A DNA stretch of 64,000 nucleotides from Dama dama (lineage: Eukaryota > Chordata > Mammalia > Artiodactyla > Cervidae), in assembly GCF_033118175.1 (NCBI RefSeq), contig NC_083685.1, positions 116,096,501 through 116,160,500 on the forward strand, in the 5' to 3' direction. The position numbers and the translations under genes are program-made. The stretch's first letter is position 1. Every line of letters starts with the position of its first letter. Of this stretch, positions 1 to 10,649 are shown piece after piece. The notes beneath the pieces were generated by a model. That model ran no database searches, was not told the DNA's origin, and saw nothing but the letters and a program-made list of their open reading frames with translations.

Positions 1-571
1 TTATAATAGCCAGGACATGGAAGCAACCTAGATGCCCATCAGCAGATGAATGGATAAGGAAGCTGTGGTACATATACACCATGGAATATTACTCAGCTGT
101 TAAAAAGAATTCATTTGAACCAGTTCTAATGAGATGGATGAAACTGGAGCCCCTTATACAGAGTGAAGTAAGCCAGAAAGATAAAGAACATTACAGCATA
201 CTAACACATATATATGGAATTTAGAAAGATGGTAATGATAACCCTATATGCAAAACAGAAAAAGAGACACAGAAATACAGAACAGACTTTTGAACTCGGT
301 GGGAGAAGGTGAGGGGGGGATGTTTCGAGAGAACAGCATGAATATTATCTATGGTGAAACAGATCACCAGCCCAGGTGGGATCATGAGACAAGTGCTCGG
401 GCCTGGTGCACTGGGAAGACCCAGAGGAATTGGGTGGAGAGGGAGGTGGGAGGGGGGATCGGGATGGGGAATGCGTGTAAATCTATGGCTGATTCATATC
501 AATGTATGACAAAACCCACTGAAAAAATAAATAAATAAATAAAGGGGAAAAAAAAGATTAAAAAAAAAGAA
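1..571 (+). mobile_element. L1-BT LINE, 3' end (truncated by window edge)
   Basis: The first bases match the C-terminal end of L1 ORF2 and the L1-BT 3'UTR seen again at 9215-9811 and 45710-46179, almost base for base. It ends in an A-rich tail with AAATAAAT repeats from about 520. Only the 3' end is inside the window. The 96-codon reading frame at 248-538 lies in the 3'UTR and is not a gene. Confidence 0.9.
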
Positions 572-1109
572 TTAAGTTAGGACATTTTCTCGCACCATAA
601 AATAAACTCAAAATGAATTATGACCTACATGTAAGACTGAAAACCATAAAACTCCTGGAAGAACACATCATAAGTAGTACATTCTTTGATATGTCTTAAT
701 AATATTGTTTTGAATCAGTCTCCTCAGGCAAGGAAAACAAAAGCAAAAATAAACAAATGGAACCTAATCAAAGTTAGGCACTTTTACACAGCAAAAGGAA
801 AACATCAACAAAACAAAAAGTCATCCTACTGAATGGGAGAAGATATTTGCAGATAATATGTCTGATAAGAGGTTAATATCCAAATTTGTATAAAGAACTC
901 ATACAACTCAAAAAAAAAGAAAAAACTTCATTAAAAATGGGCAGAAGACCTGAATAGACATTTTTCCAAAGAAGACATGCAGATGTTCAAAAACACATAT
1001 AAAGTTGCTCAACATTGCTAAGCATCAGGGAAATGCAAATCAAAACCACAAAGAGATATTGCTTCACACCTATCAGAATGGCTGTCATCAAAAACACAGC
1101 AAACAATAA

Positions 1110-1236
1110 ATAGAATTTCCCTGGCAATCAGTGGGTAAGACTCCATGCTTCTACTACAAGGGGCATGAGTTTGATTCCTGATCAGGGAACTAAGATCTGC
1201 ATGCCACGTGGCATGACCAAAAAAAAAAAAAAAGTT
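1110..1236 (+). mobile_element. CHR-type tRNA-derived SINE
   Basis: This short element carries the ruminant/cetacean tRNA-derived SINE signature: 'ttccctggc' head, a degenerate B box in 'gagtttgattcctgatcagg', then 'aactaagatctgcatgcc' and a 15-base A tail. It interrupts the old L1, whose sequence resumes directly after the tail. Confidence 0.75.
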
Positions 1237-1332
1237 AAAATAAGTACTGATGAGAATGTGGAGAAAAGGAAGACCTAGGACACCGTTGTTGGGAATGTAA
1301 ATTGGTGCAGCCACCATGGAAAATAACATGAA

Positions 1333-1612
1333 AGCAGAAGTCTCCCAATCGTATCTGACTCTTTGCTACCCCATGAAATTCTCCTGTTCCCTTCTTCAGG
1401 GGATCTTCCCAACCCAGGGATCAAACCCAGGTTTCTTGAATTGCAGATGGATTCTTTACCAGCTGAGCCCACTAGGAGAGCCCAAGAATACTGGAGTGGG
1501 TAGCCCATCCCTTCTTCGGGGGGGGGGGGGGGGGGTCTTCACGACCCAGGAATCTAACTGGGGTCTTCTGCATTGCTGGTGGATTCTTTACCAGCTGCGC
1601 TACTAGGGAAAA
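1333..1612 (-). mobile_element. Bov-tA SINE (double tRNA-like form) with 18-bp target duplication
   Basis: On the - strand this is a Bov-tA: two tRNA-like blocks (each ending in the 'attctttaccagctg' motif) fused to the BOV-A part. It is flanked by 18-bp direct repeats, 1315-1332 and 1613-1630, with one mismatch (C/T). A run of 18 G lies at 1518-1535 and may be a sequencing or assembly weak point. Confidence 0.85.
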
Positions 1613-1871
1613 CATGGAAAATAATATGAAGATTCCTCAAAATAGTAAAAATAGAACTACCATATGATCCAATAGGGTTTTATTATAAGAACTTGTAAAA
1701 TGATTTTCAAGAACAAGTGGAAGAATAAATGCCCAGAAGTCAGGAGAAAGAAAACGAGAAAGGAGATTTGCCTTATCAAATATTAGCAGTTACTATAATA
1801 CTACCATAACCAAAACTAAATTTCACTGGCAAGTAATAGATAAATATGTAGACTTTAAAGTGAAAGTGAAG

Positions 1872-3498
1872 CCGCGGAGGGAGGAGCCAAGATGGCGGAG
1901 GAATAGGACGGGGAGACCACTTTCTCTCCTACAAATTCATCAAAAGAATAACTGAACGCAGAGCAATCTTCACAAAACAACTTCTGATCGCCAGCTGAGG
2001 TCATCAGGCACCCAGAAAAGCAACCCATTGTCTTCGAAAGGAGGTAGGACAAAATATAAAAGATAAAAGGGGAGACAGGGGAGCTAAGGACGGAGATCCA
2101 TCCTGGGAAAGGACTCTTTTTTTTTTTTTTTTTTTTTTTTTGCGGGAAAGGACTCTTAATTGAGGAAGTTTTCAAGCACCGGGAAACCCTCCCACTGGCG
2201 GGTCTGGGGGAAGTTTTTGAACCTTGGAGGGCAACCTGACTGGGAGGGGAACAATAAATAAAACTCACAGATTACGTGCCTAAAAGCAACTCCCAGCAGA
2301 AAAGTACCCCAGATGCCCGCATCCGCCACCAGCAAGGGGGGGGCAGAACGGAGAGGAGCAGGTGGCATTGCTTAGGGTAAGGACCGGGCCTGAGTGCCCT
2401 GAAGACAATTGGAGGGAGCTTTTGTGAGTTACCAACTTAACTGTGGGACAGTAAAAGAGAGAGAGAAAATTAACTGGCCTGAACACACTGCCAGCCGTTC
2501 GCAGAACAAAGGGACCAAGAAAGTCCAGAGAAGAGCTCGCAGGTTGCGGACCGGCACAGCCCCGCCGGAGGCAGGAGGCAGAGGGGAGGGGAAGGGGCAG
2601 GCTCGGCCCCAAGGACCGCATCCCCTACCACACTGCAAACAGGCCTCCACTTTCTAAGCAAAGACCTCCTGAGATTCTGGATGGTCGACATCCGCAGGGA
2701 GGGTCGCAGCGAGACACAGGGCGCGGGCGGGGTCTGGGGCTGGGGACGCGGAGGGCAGAAGGCGGACGCACCCAATCGGCGCGGGCGGAAACTGAGACTG
2801 GGACCGCGCAGGGCAGAAGACGCGCCGCACCCGGGGAGAGAGCGCCCGTCAAGCCCCTGGCTGCCTGAACCGCTCTGACGGGGAAGGCACAAAACGCAGG
2901 CGCAGCTTTGTGTTCTGCGCTTTTGTGGAACACCCGAGGGCTGGAACCGCGCACAGCGCAGGGAATGCTTCATATAGAGCAGCCGGGAGCTTGAGCAGCG
3001 CAGACGGGGGAAAACAGCGCCAGCCCCTCCCCGCAGCGCGACGGAACTAGCAACCTGAATAAGAGACCACCTCCGCCCGCCTGTGTCAGGGCGGAAATTA
3101 GGCACGGAAGAGACCGGCAAACAGAAGCCAAAGAAACAAAGGGAACCGCTTCAGAAGGGACCAGTGCAACAGATTAAAATCCCTGTAGGTAACACCGACT
3201 ACATCGGAAGGGGCCTGGAGATATCGAGAAGTGTAAGCTGGAACGAGGAACTATCTGAAACTGAACCGAACCCACACTGACCGCAACAGCTTCAGAGAAA
3301 TTCCTAGATATATTTTTTTTGAGTAAAGAAAAAAAAAAATTTTTTTTCTTTTTTATGTTTTCTCTTTTATTTTCTTTTAAAATTCCCTATTACTCCTCCA
3401 TTACTCCTTAACTTTCATTTTCACAGATTTTTACAATTTTCTTAATTAGGGGAAAAAAAATTTTTTTTTTAATTTTTTTTACTTTTTTTTTTTTTTAT

Positions 3499-3529
<31 letters not shown>

Positions 3530-4648
3530 AATTTTCTATTTTTCTTTTTCTCTTATTTCCTTTTAGTGTCCTCTATTACTCCTCTACTACTCCTTAATTT
3601 TCATTTTCATTACACTATAACCTTACCAAAAAAAAAAAAAAGAGAGAAGCCCTATTTTTATACCGAACTTCATATATATTTCTAAAATTTTTGTGTGTGT
3701 GTTTTGGTTTTTGCCTTTAATATAGTATTTTTAAGAGTCTAACCTCTACTCTAGATTTTTAATCTTTGTTTTTCAGTATATGATATAAATTGTGGACATT
3801 TAAGAATCCAGTATTCAGTTCCCATTTTTATACAGGAGTGTGTTGATTATTCTCTCCCAATCTTGACTCTCCTTTTTCTACCTCAGAACACCTCTATTTC
3901 CTCCTTTCCCCTTCTCTTCCCAATCCAATTCTGTGAATCTTTGTGGATCTTTGGGCTACGGAGAACACTCTGGGAACAGACAACTGCATAGATTGATCTC
4001 TCTCCTCTTGAGTCCCCCTTTTTCTCCTCCTGCTCATCTCTATCTCCCTCCTCCCTCTCCTCTTCTTCATGTAACTCTGTGAACCTCTCTGGGCGTCCCT
4101 AACGGGGGAGAATCTTTTCGCCATTAACCTAGAAGTTTTATTAGCAGTGCTGTATAGTAGGAGAAGTCTTGAGACTACTGGAAGAATAAAACTGAAACCT
4201 AGAGGCAGGAGAATTAAGCCCAAAACCCGAGAACACCAGAAAACTCCTGACTACATGGAACTTTAAGTAATAAGTGACCGTCCAAAAGCCTCCATACCTA
4301 GACTGAAACCAACCACCACCCAAGAGCCAATAAGTTCCAGAACAAGACATACCATGCAAATTCTCCAGCAACGCAGAAACATAGCCCTGAACGCCAACAT
4401 ACAGGCTGCCCAAGGTGACACCTAACACATAGACACATCTCAAAACTCATCACTGGGCACTCCATTGCAATCTAGAGAGAAGAAATCAAGTTCCACGCAC
4501 CAGAACACCGACGCAAGCCTCCCTAACCAGGAAACCTTGACAAGCCAAACGTCCAACCCCACCCACTGGGTAAAACCTCCACATTAAAAAGGAGTCACAG
4601 ACCTCCAGAATACAGAAAGCCCAGTCCAGACACAGCAATCTAAACAAG
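1872..4648 (+). promoter_or_regulatory. L1-BT 5'UTR with CpG-rich internal promoter region
   Basis: The untranslated leader upstream of ORF1. About 2500-3120 is GC- and CpG-rich, unlike anything else in the window, as expected for an L1 internal promoter. About 3300-3700 is a low-complexity A/T zone with long T and A runs, and 3890-4110 is pyrimidine-rich. Long frames on either strand here (for example 2470-3120 on the - strand) have no recognisable protein features and are composition effects. Promoter activity is inferred from L1 biology, not shown. Confidence 0.7.
2117..2141 (-). repeat. 25-bp T tract between 14-bp direct repeats
   Basis: A run of 25 T is flanked by two exact copies of 'gggaaaggactctt' (2105-2118 and 2144-2157). 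This has the form of a target-primed insertion that delivered nothing but a poly(A) tail in antisense orientation. Replication slippage is the alternative. Confidence 0.7.
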
Positions 4649-5575
4649 ATGAAAAGGCAGAGAAATACCCAACAGGTAAAGGAACATGAAAAATGCCCAC
4701 CAAGTCAAACAAAAGAGGAGGAGATAGGGAATCTACCTGAAAAAGAATTTAGAATAATGATAATCAAAATGATCCAAAATCTTGAAAACAAAATGGAGTT
4801 ACAGATAAATAGCCTGGAGACAGAGATTGAAAAGATGCAAGAAATGTTTAATAAAGACCTAGAAGAAATAAAAAAGAGTCAATTAAAAATGAATAATGCA
4901 ATGAATGAGATCAAAAACACTCTGGAGGGAACCAAGAGTAGAATAACGGAGGCAGAAGATAGGATAAGTGAGGTAGAAGATAAAATGGAGGAAATAAATG
5001 AAGCAGAGAGGAAAAAAGAAAAAAGGATCAAAAGAAATGAGGACAACCTCAGGGACCTCTGGGACAATATGAAACGCCCCAACATTTGAATCATAGGAGT
5101 CCCAGAAGAAGAAGACAAAAAGAAAGGCCATGAGAAAATACTCGAGGAGATAATAGCTGAAAACTTCCCTAAAATGGGGAAGGAAATAGCCACCCAAGTC
5201 CAAGAAACCCAGAGAGTCCCAAACAGGATAAACCCAAGGCGAAACACCCCAAGACACATATTAATCAAATTAACAAAGATCAAACACAAAGAACAAATAT
5301 TAAAAGCAGCAAGGGAGAAACAGCAAATAACACACAGAGGGATTCCCATAAGGATAACAGCTGATCTATCAATAGAAACCCTCCAGGCCAGAAGGGAATG
5401 GCAGGACATACTTAAGGTAATGAAAGAGAATAACCTACAACCTAGATTACTGTACCCAGCAAGGATCTCATTCAGATATGAAGGAGAATTCAAAAGCTTT
5501 ACAGACAAGCAAAAGCTGAGAGAATTCAGCACCACCAAACCAGCTCTTCAACAAATGCTAAAGGATCTTCTCTAG
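4649..5575 (+). pseudogene. L1 ORF1 (RNA-binding chaperone), one premature stop
   Basis: L1 ORF1p is the trimeric RNA-binding protein that coats L1 RNA. The N-terminal part (about residues 30-140) is a charged coiled coil with heptad-like 'EAEDRISEVEDKMEEI', followed by the RRM and C-terminal domain ('LQARREWQDILKVMKE' near the end). The frame from 4649 would be 308 codons, but TGA at 5087-5089 (codon 147) splits it; the same frame resumes after it (open from 5174 with an ATG). The break sits at the start of the RRM, so only the coiled coil could be made. Confidence 0.9.
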
Positions 5576-5626
5576 CTAGGAAATGCAGAAAGGTTGTATA
5601 AACGTGAACCCAAAACAACAAAGTAA

Positions 5627-8600
5627 ATGGCAACGGGACCACACCTATCAATAATTACCTTAAATGTAAATGGGTTGAATGCCCCAACCAAAAGACAAAG
5701 ATTGGCTGAATGGATACAAAAACAAGACCCCTATATATGCTGTGTACAAGAGACCCACCTCAAAACACGAGACACATACAGACTAAAAGTGAAGGGCTGG
5801 AAATAAATATTTCACGCAAACGGAAACCAAAAGAAAGCAGGAGTCGCAATACTCATATCAGATAAAATAGACTTTCAAATAAAGGATGTGAAAAGAGACA
5901 AAGAAGGACACTACTTAATGATCAAAGGATCAATCCAAGAAGAGGATATAACAATTATATATGCACCTAACATAGGAGCACTGCAATACGTACGGCAAAT
6001 GCTAACGAGTATGAAAGAGGAAATTAATAGTAACACAGTAATAGTGGGAGACTTTAATACCCCACTCACAACTATGGATAAATCAACTAAACAAAATTAA
6101 TAAGGAAACACAAACCTTAAATGACACAATGGACCAGCTAGACCTAATTGATATCTATAGGACATTTCACCCCAAAACAATCAACTTCACCTTTTTCTCA
6201 AGTGCACACAGAACCTTCTCCAGAATAGATAACATCCTGGGCCACAAATCTGGTCTTGGAAAATTCAAAAAAATTGAAATCATTCCACTCATCTTTTCTG
6301 ATCACAGTGCAGTAAGATTAGATCTCAATTACAGGAAAAAAAAACTGTTAAAAATTCAAACATATGGAGGCTAAATAACACTCTTCTGAATAACCAACAA
6401 GTCATAGAAGAAATGAAAAAAGAAATCAAAATATGCATAGAAATGAATGAAAATGAAAACACAACAACCCAAAACCTATGGGACACTGTAAAAGCAGTGC
6501 TAAGGGGAAGGTTCATAGCAATACAGGCTTACATCAAGAAACAGGAAAAAAACCAATTAAATAACCTAATTCTACACCTAAAGCAATTAGAGAAGGAAGA
6601 AATGAAGAACCCCAGAGTTAGCAGAAGGAAAGAAATCTTAAAAATCAGGGCAGAAATAAATGCAAAAGAAACTAAAGAGAACATAGCAAAAATCAACAAA
6701 GCTAGAAGCTGGTTTTTTGAAAAAATAAACAAAATTGACAAACCATTAGCAAGACTCATTAAGAAACAAAGAGAGAAGAACCAAATTAACAAAATTAGAA
6801 ATGAAAATGGAGAGATCACAACAGACGACACTGAAATACAAAGGATCATAAGAGACTACTACCAGCAGCTCTATGCCAATAAAATGGACAACTTGGAAGA
6901 AATGGACAAATTCTTAGAAAAGTATAGCTTTCCAAAACTGAACCAGGAAGAAACAGAAGATCTTAACAGAGCCATCACAAGCAAGGAAATCGAAACTGTA
7001 ATCAAAAATCTGCCAGCAAACAAAAGCCCAGGACCAGATGGCTTCACAGCTGAATTCTACCAAAAATTTAAAGAAGAGCTAACACCTATCTTACTCAAAC
7101 TCTTCCAGAAAATTGCAGAGGAAGGTAAACTTCCAAACTCATTCTATGAGGCCACCATCACCCTAATTCCAAAACCAGACAAAGATGCCACAAAAAAAGA
7201 AAACTACAGGCCAATATGACTGATGAACATAGATGCAAAAATCCTTAATAAAATTCTAGCAAACAGAATCCAACAACATATTAAAAAAATCATACACCAT
7301 GACCAAGTGGGCTTTATCTCAGGAATGCAAGGATTCTTTAATATCCGCAAATCAATCAACATAATACACCACATTAACAAATTGAAAGATAAAAACCGTA
7401 TGATTATCTCAATAGATGCAGAAAAAGCCTTTGACAAAATTCAACACTCATTTATGATTAAAACTCTCCAGAAAGCAGGAATAGAAGGAACATACCCCAA
7501 CATAATAAAAGCCATATATGACAAACCCACAGCAAGGATTATCCTCAATGGTGAAAAATTGAAAGCATTTCCCCTGAAATCAGGAACAAGACAAGGGTGC
7601 CCACTCTCACCACTACTATTCAACATAGTGTTGGAAGTTTTGGCCACAGCAATCAGAGCAGAAAAAGAAGTAAAAGGAATCCAGATAGGAAAACAAGAAG
7701 TGAAACTCTCACTGTTTGCAGATGACATGATCCTCTACATAGAAAACCCTAAAGACTCTACCAGAAAATTACTAGAGCTAATCAATGAATATAGTAAAGT
7801 TGCAGGATATAAAATTAACACACAGAAATCCCTTGCATTCCTATACACTAACAATGAAAAAACAGAAAGAGAAATTAAGGAAACAATACCATTCACCATT
7901 GCAAGAAAAAGAATAAAATACTTAGGAGTACATCTACCTAAAGAAACAAAAGACCTATACATAGAAAACTATAAAACACTGATGAAAGAAATCAAAGAGG
8001 ACACAAACAGATGGAGAAACTTACCGTGTTCATGGATTGGAAGAATCAATATTGTCAAAATGGCTATTCTACCCAAAGCAATCTATAGATTCAATGCAAT
8101 CCCTATCAAGCTACCAACGGTATTTTTCACAGAACTAGAACAAATAATTTCACAATTTGTATGGAAATACAAAAAACTCAAATAGCCAAAGTAATCTTGA
8201 GAAAGAAGAATGGAACTGGAGGAATCAACCTGCCTGACTTCAGACTCTACTACAAAGCCACAGTCATCAAGACAGTATGGTACTGGCACAAAGACAGAAA
8301 TATAGATCAATGGAGCAGAATAGAAAGCCCAGAGATAAATCCACGAACCTATGGACACCTTATCTTTGACAAAGGGGGCAAGGATATACAATGGAAAAAA
8401 GACAACCTCTTTAACAAGTGGTGCTGGGAAAACTGGTCAACCACTTGTAAAAGAATGAAACTAGAACACTTTCTAACACCATACACAAAAATAAACTCAA
8501 AATGGATTAAAGATCTAAATGTAAGACCAGAAACTATAAAACTCCTAGAGGAGAACATAGGCAAAACACTCTCCGACATGAATTACAGCAGGATCCTCTA

Positions 8601-9436
8601 TGACCCACCTCCCAGAATATTGGAAATAAAAGCGAAAGTAAACAAATGGGACCTAATGAAACTTAAAAGGTTTTGCACTACAAAGGAAACTATAAGTAAG
8701 GTGAAAAGACAGCCCTCAGATTGGGAGAAAATAATAGCAAATGAAGAAACAGACAAAGGATTAATCTCAAAAATATACAAGCAACTCCTGAAGCTCAATT
8801 CCAGAAAAATAAATGACCCAATCAAAAAATGGGCCAAGGAACTAAACAGATATTTCTCCAAAGAAGACATACAGATGGCTAACAAACACATGAAAAGATG
8901 CTCAACATCACTCATTATCAGAGAAATGCAAATCAAAACCACAATGAGGTACCATTACACGCCAGTCAGGATGGCTGCTATCCAAAAGTCTACAAGCAAT
9001 AAATGCTGGAGAGGGTGTGGAGAAAAGGGAACCCTTACACTGTTGGTGGGAATGCAAACTAGTACAGCCGCTATGGAAAACAGTGTGAAGATTTCTTACA
9101 AAACTGGAAATAGAACTGCCATATGACCCAGCAATCCCACTTCTGGGCATACACACTGAGGAAACCAGATCTGAAAGAGACATGTGCACCCCAATGTTCA
9201 TCACAGCACTGTTTATAATAGCCAGGACATGGAAGCAACCTAGATGCCCATCAGCAGATGAATGGATAAGGAAGCTGTGGTACATATACACCATAGAATA
9301 TTACTCAGCAGTTAAAAAGAATTCATTTGAATCAGTTCTAATGAGATGGATGAAACTGGAGCCCCTTATACAGAGTGAAGTAAGCCAGAAAGATAAAGAA
9401 CATTACAGCATACTAACACATATATATGGAATTTAG
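5627..9436 (+). pseudogene. L1 ORF2 (endonuclease-reverse transcriptase), multiply broken
   Basis: ORF2p supplies the endonuclease and reverse transcriptase for target-primed reverse transcription. The apurinic-type endonuclease begins 51 bp after ORF1 ('SIITLNVNGLNAP' near residue 10). Reverse transcriptase motifs are clear, with 'FADDMILY' encoded near 7717-7740. The cysteine-rich C-terminus lies near 9000-9060. Damage: TAA at 5804-5806, a frame change between about 6090 and 6129, TGA at 7217-7219, a shift near 8180 and another near 9040. Antisense frames across this region are shadows. Confidence 0.92.
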
Positions 9437-9821
9437 AAAGATGGTAATGATAACCCTATATGCAAAACAGAAAAAGAGACACAGATGTACAGAACAGACT
9501 TTTGGACTCTGTGGGAGAAGGTGAGGGTGGAATGTTTCGAGAGAACAGCATGTATATTATCTATGGTGAAACACACCACCAGCCCAGGTGGGATGCATGA
9601 GACAAGTGCTCGGGCCAGGTGCACTGGGAGGACCCAGGGTAATCGGGTGGAGGGGGGAGGTGGGAGGGGGGATCAGGATGGGGAATACATGTAACTCCAT
9701 GGCTGATTCATGTCAATGTATGACAAAACCCACTGCAGTGTTGCGAAGTAATTAGCCTCCAACTAATAAAAATAATTGAAAAAATAAATAAATAAAATAA
9801 AATAAAATAAAGAAAGTGAAG

Positions 9822-9931
9822 CTGCTCAGTGTGTCCGACTCTTAGTGACCTCAAGGTCTGCAGCCTACCAGGCTCCTCCCATGGAATTTTCCAGGCAAGA
9901 GTACTGGAGTGGGTTGTCATTGCCTTCTCCA
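9822..9931 (-). mobile_element. BOV-A/Bov-tA SINE, larger part (split by the L1-BT)
   Basis: This is the remainder of a SINE whose first 12 bases lie at 1860-1871. The two halves join into the usual antisense BOV-A sequence ('gtgtccgactctt', 'caggcaagagtactggagtggg'). The SINE is flanked by 'atgtagactttaaa' at 1846-1859 and 9932-9945 (14/14 identical). The L1-BT sits inside it. Confidence 0.88.
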
Positions 9932-9945
9932 ATGTAGACTTTAAA

Positions 9946-10580
9946 TGACTATTAAACAGTTTTAAAATAAATCCAGCATAATGGATAACTTGATGCTTAT
10001 TAAAGAATGATTTTTTAAATAGTACTTGCCATCTAAAAAAAATAGAAATTCCCTTATCTTACAATATAAGCAGAAAAAAAAACCACTTTGTGTGATTTGA
10101 CACTCAATGTAAAATATAAAGATGTTAGGAAAAATTAGGAGACTATTTTAAAAATATTGGTTTGAGGGAGACTTTCTTAATCAAGACAGGTTACCCAGAA
10201 GCAGAAAAAGAAAAAAATTGATGTATTTGGTAATGAACCAGAGAAGTAAAGGAACAAGTATATTTTAGAGTTATTAAAAAACCTATAAAATTTTTAAATT
10301 AAAATATTCCCCCAAAATATGAAAAAGGGATTAAGGAACAAAGTAGCATTGTAAAAGAAATAGTTATATCTTTTAACAACTGATAGACATTCTATAGCAT
10401 TGATTATTCAAGAAATACAGGAACAAGCATATCATTTAGAATTATGAAGCAAAAAACCAGAAGTGATAAAAAATAGCAATAAGTTGTTACTATTGAGGGG
10501 GAGAACACAAGAGTAAGAGATTGGGTAAGGATGAAATGTAGATGTTCTGTGTATTTTGTACCTATACGTTGATTTTTATC
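9946..10580. other. AT-rich stretch without a gene
   Basis: No frame, exon or clear repeat boundary is visible. Part of it (about 10160-10225, 'acccagaagcagaaaaag') vaguely resembles an ancient L1/HAL1 ORF2 on the + strand, which would continue from 1691-1845 across the younger insertions. That reading is weak. Confidence 0.4.
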
Positions 10581-10633
10581 TTTCTTATTCCAATTTTATT
10601 GAGATATAGTTGACATATAGCATTCTGTAAGTT

Positions 10634-10649
10634 TAAATATAATGATTTT
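10634..10649 (+). repeat. Target-site duplication, left copy (SKA3 retrocopy)
   Basis: The 16-bp sequence 'taaatataatgatttt' is repeated exactly at 12968-12983, directly after the A-rich tail of the pseudogene. Confidence 0.93.

Larger units (their letters stand above)
572..1690 (+). mobile_element. Older L1 fragment, ORF2 C-terminal part, interrupted by two SINEs
   Basis: The sequence follows the end of mammalian L1 ORF2 (the stretch around 'gaacctaatcaaagtt', 'gggcagaagacctgaatagac', 'gagaatgtggagaaaagg') with many stops and shifts, so it is much older than the L1-BT copies. It is split by a CHR-type SINE at about 1110-1236 and a Bov-tA at 1333-1612, and resumes at 1613. From 1691 to 1845 the sequence is weakly L1-like but I cannot place it firmly. 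Confidence 0.7.
1872..9811 (+). mobile_element. Nearly full-length L1-BT LINE, inactive
   Basis: A 7.9-kb + strand L1 with a long GC-rich 5'UTR opening with the 'gccaagatggcgg' motif, an ORF1, an ORF2, a short 3'UTR and a tail of AAATA repeats. It is bracketed by a 10-bp target duplication 'gaaagtgaag' (1862-1871 and 9812-9821). That target lies inside a SINE that has its own 14-bp duplication (1846-1859 and 9932-9945), so the SINE came first. Stops in both ORFs and shifts in ORF2 mean it cannot move by itself, although close similarity to the copies at 1-571 and 43.8-46.2 kb says it is fairly young. Confidence 0.92.

Noticed and set aside
2470..3120. 216-codon frame on the - strand in the GC-rich zone
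   Set aside because: It lies antisense in the L1-BT 5'UTR; low-complexity Pro/Arg/Ser-rich translation with no recognised domain, a composition effect.
4879..5538. 219-codon frame on the - strand
   Set aside because: Exact antisense shadow of the L1 ORF1 coiled coil and RRM region.
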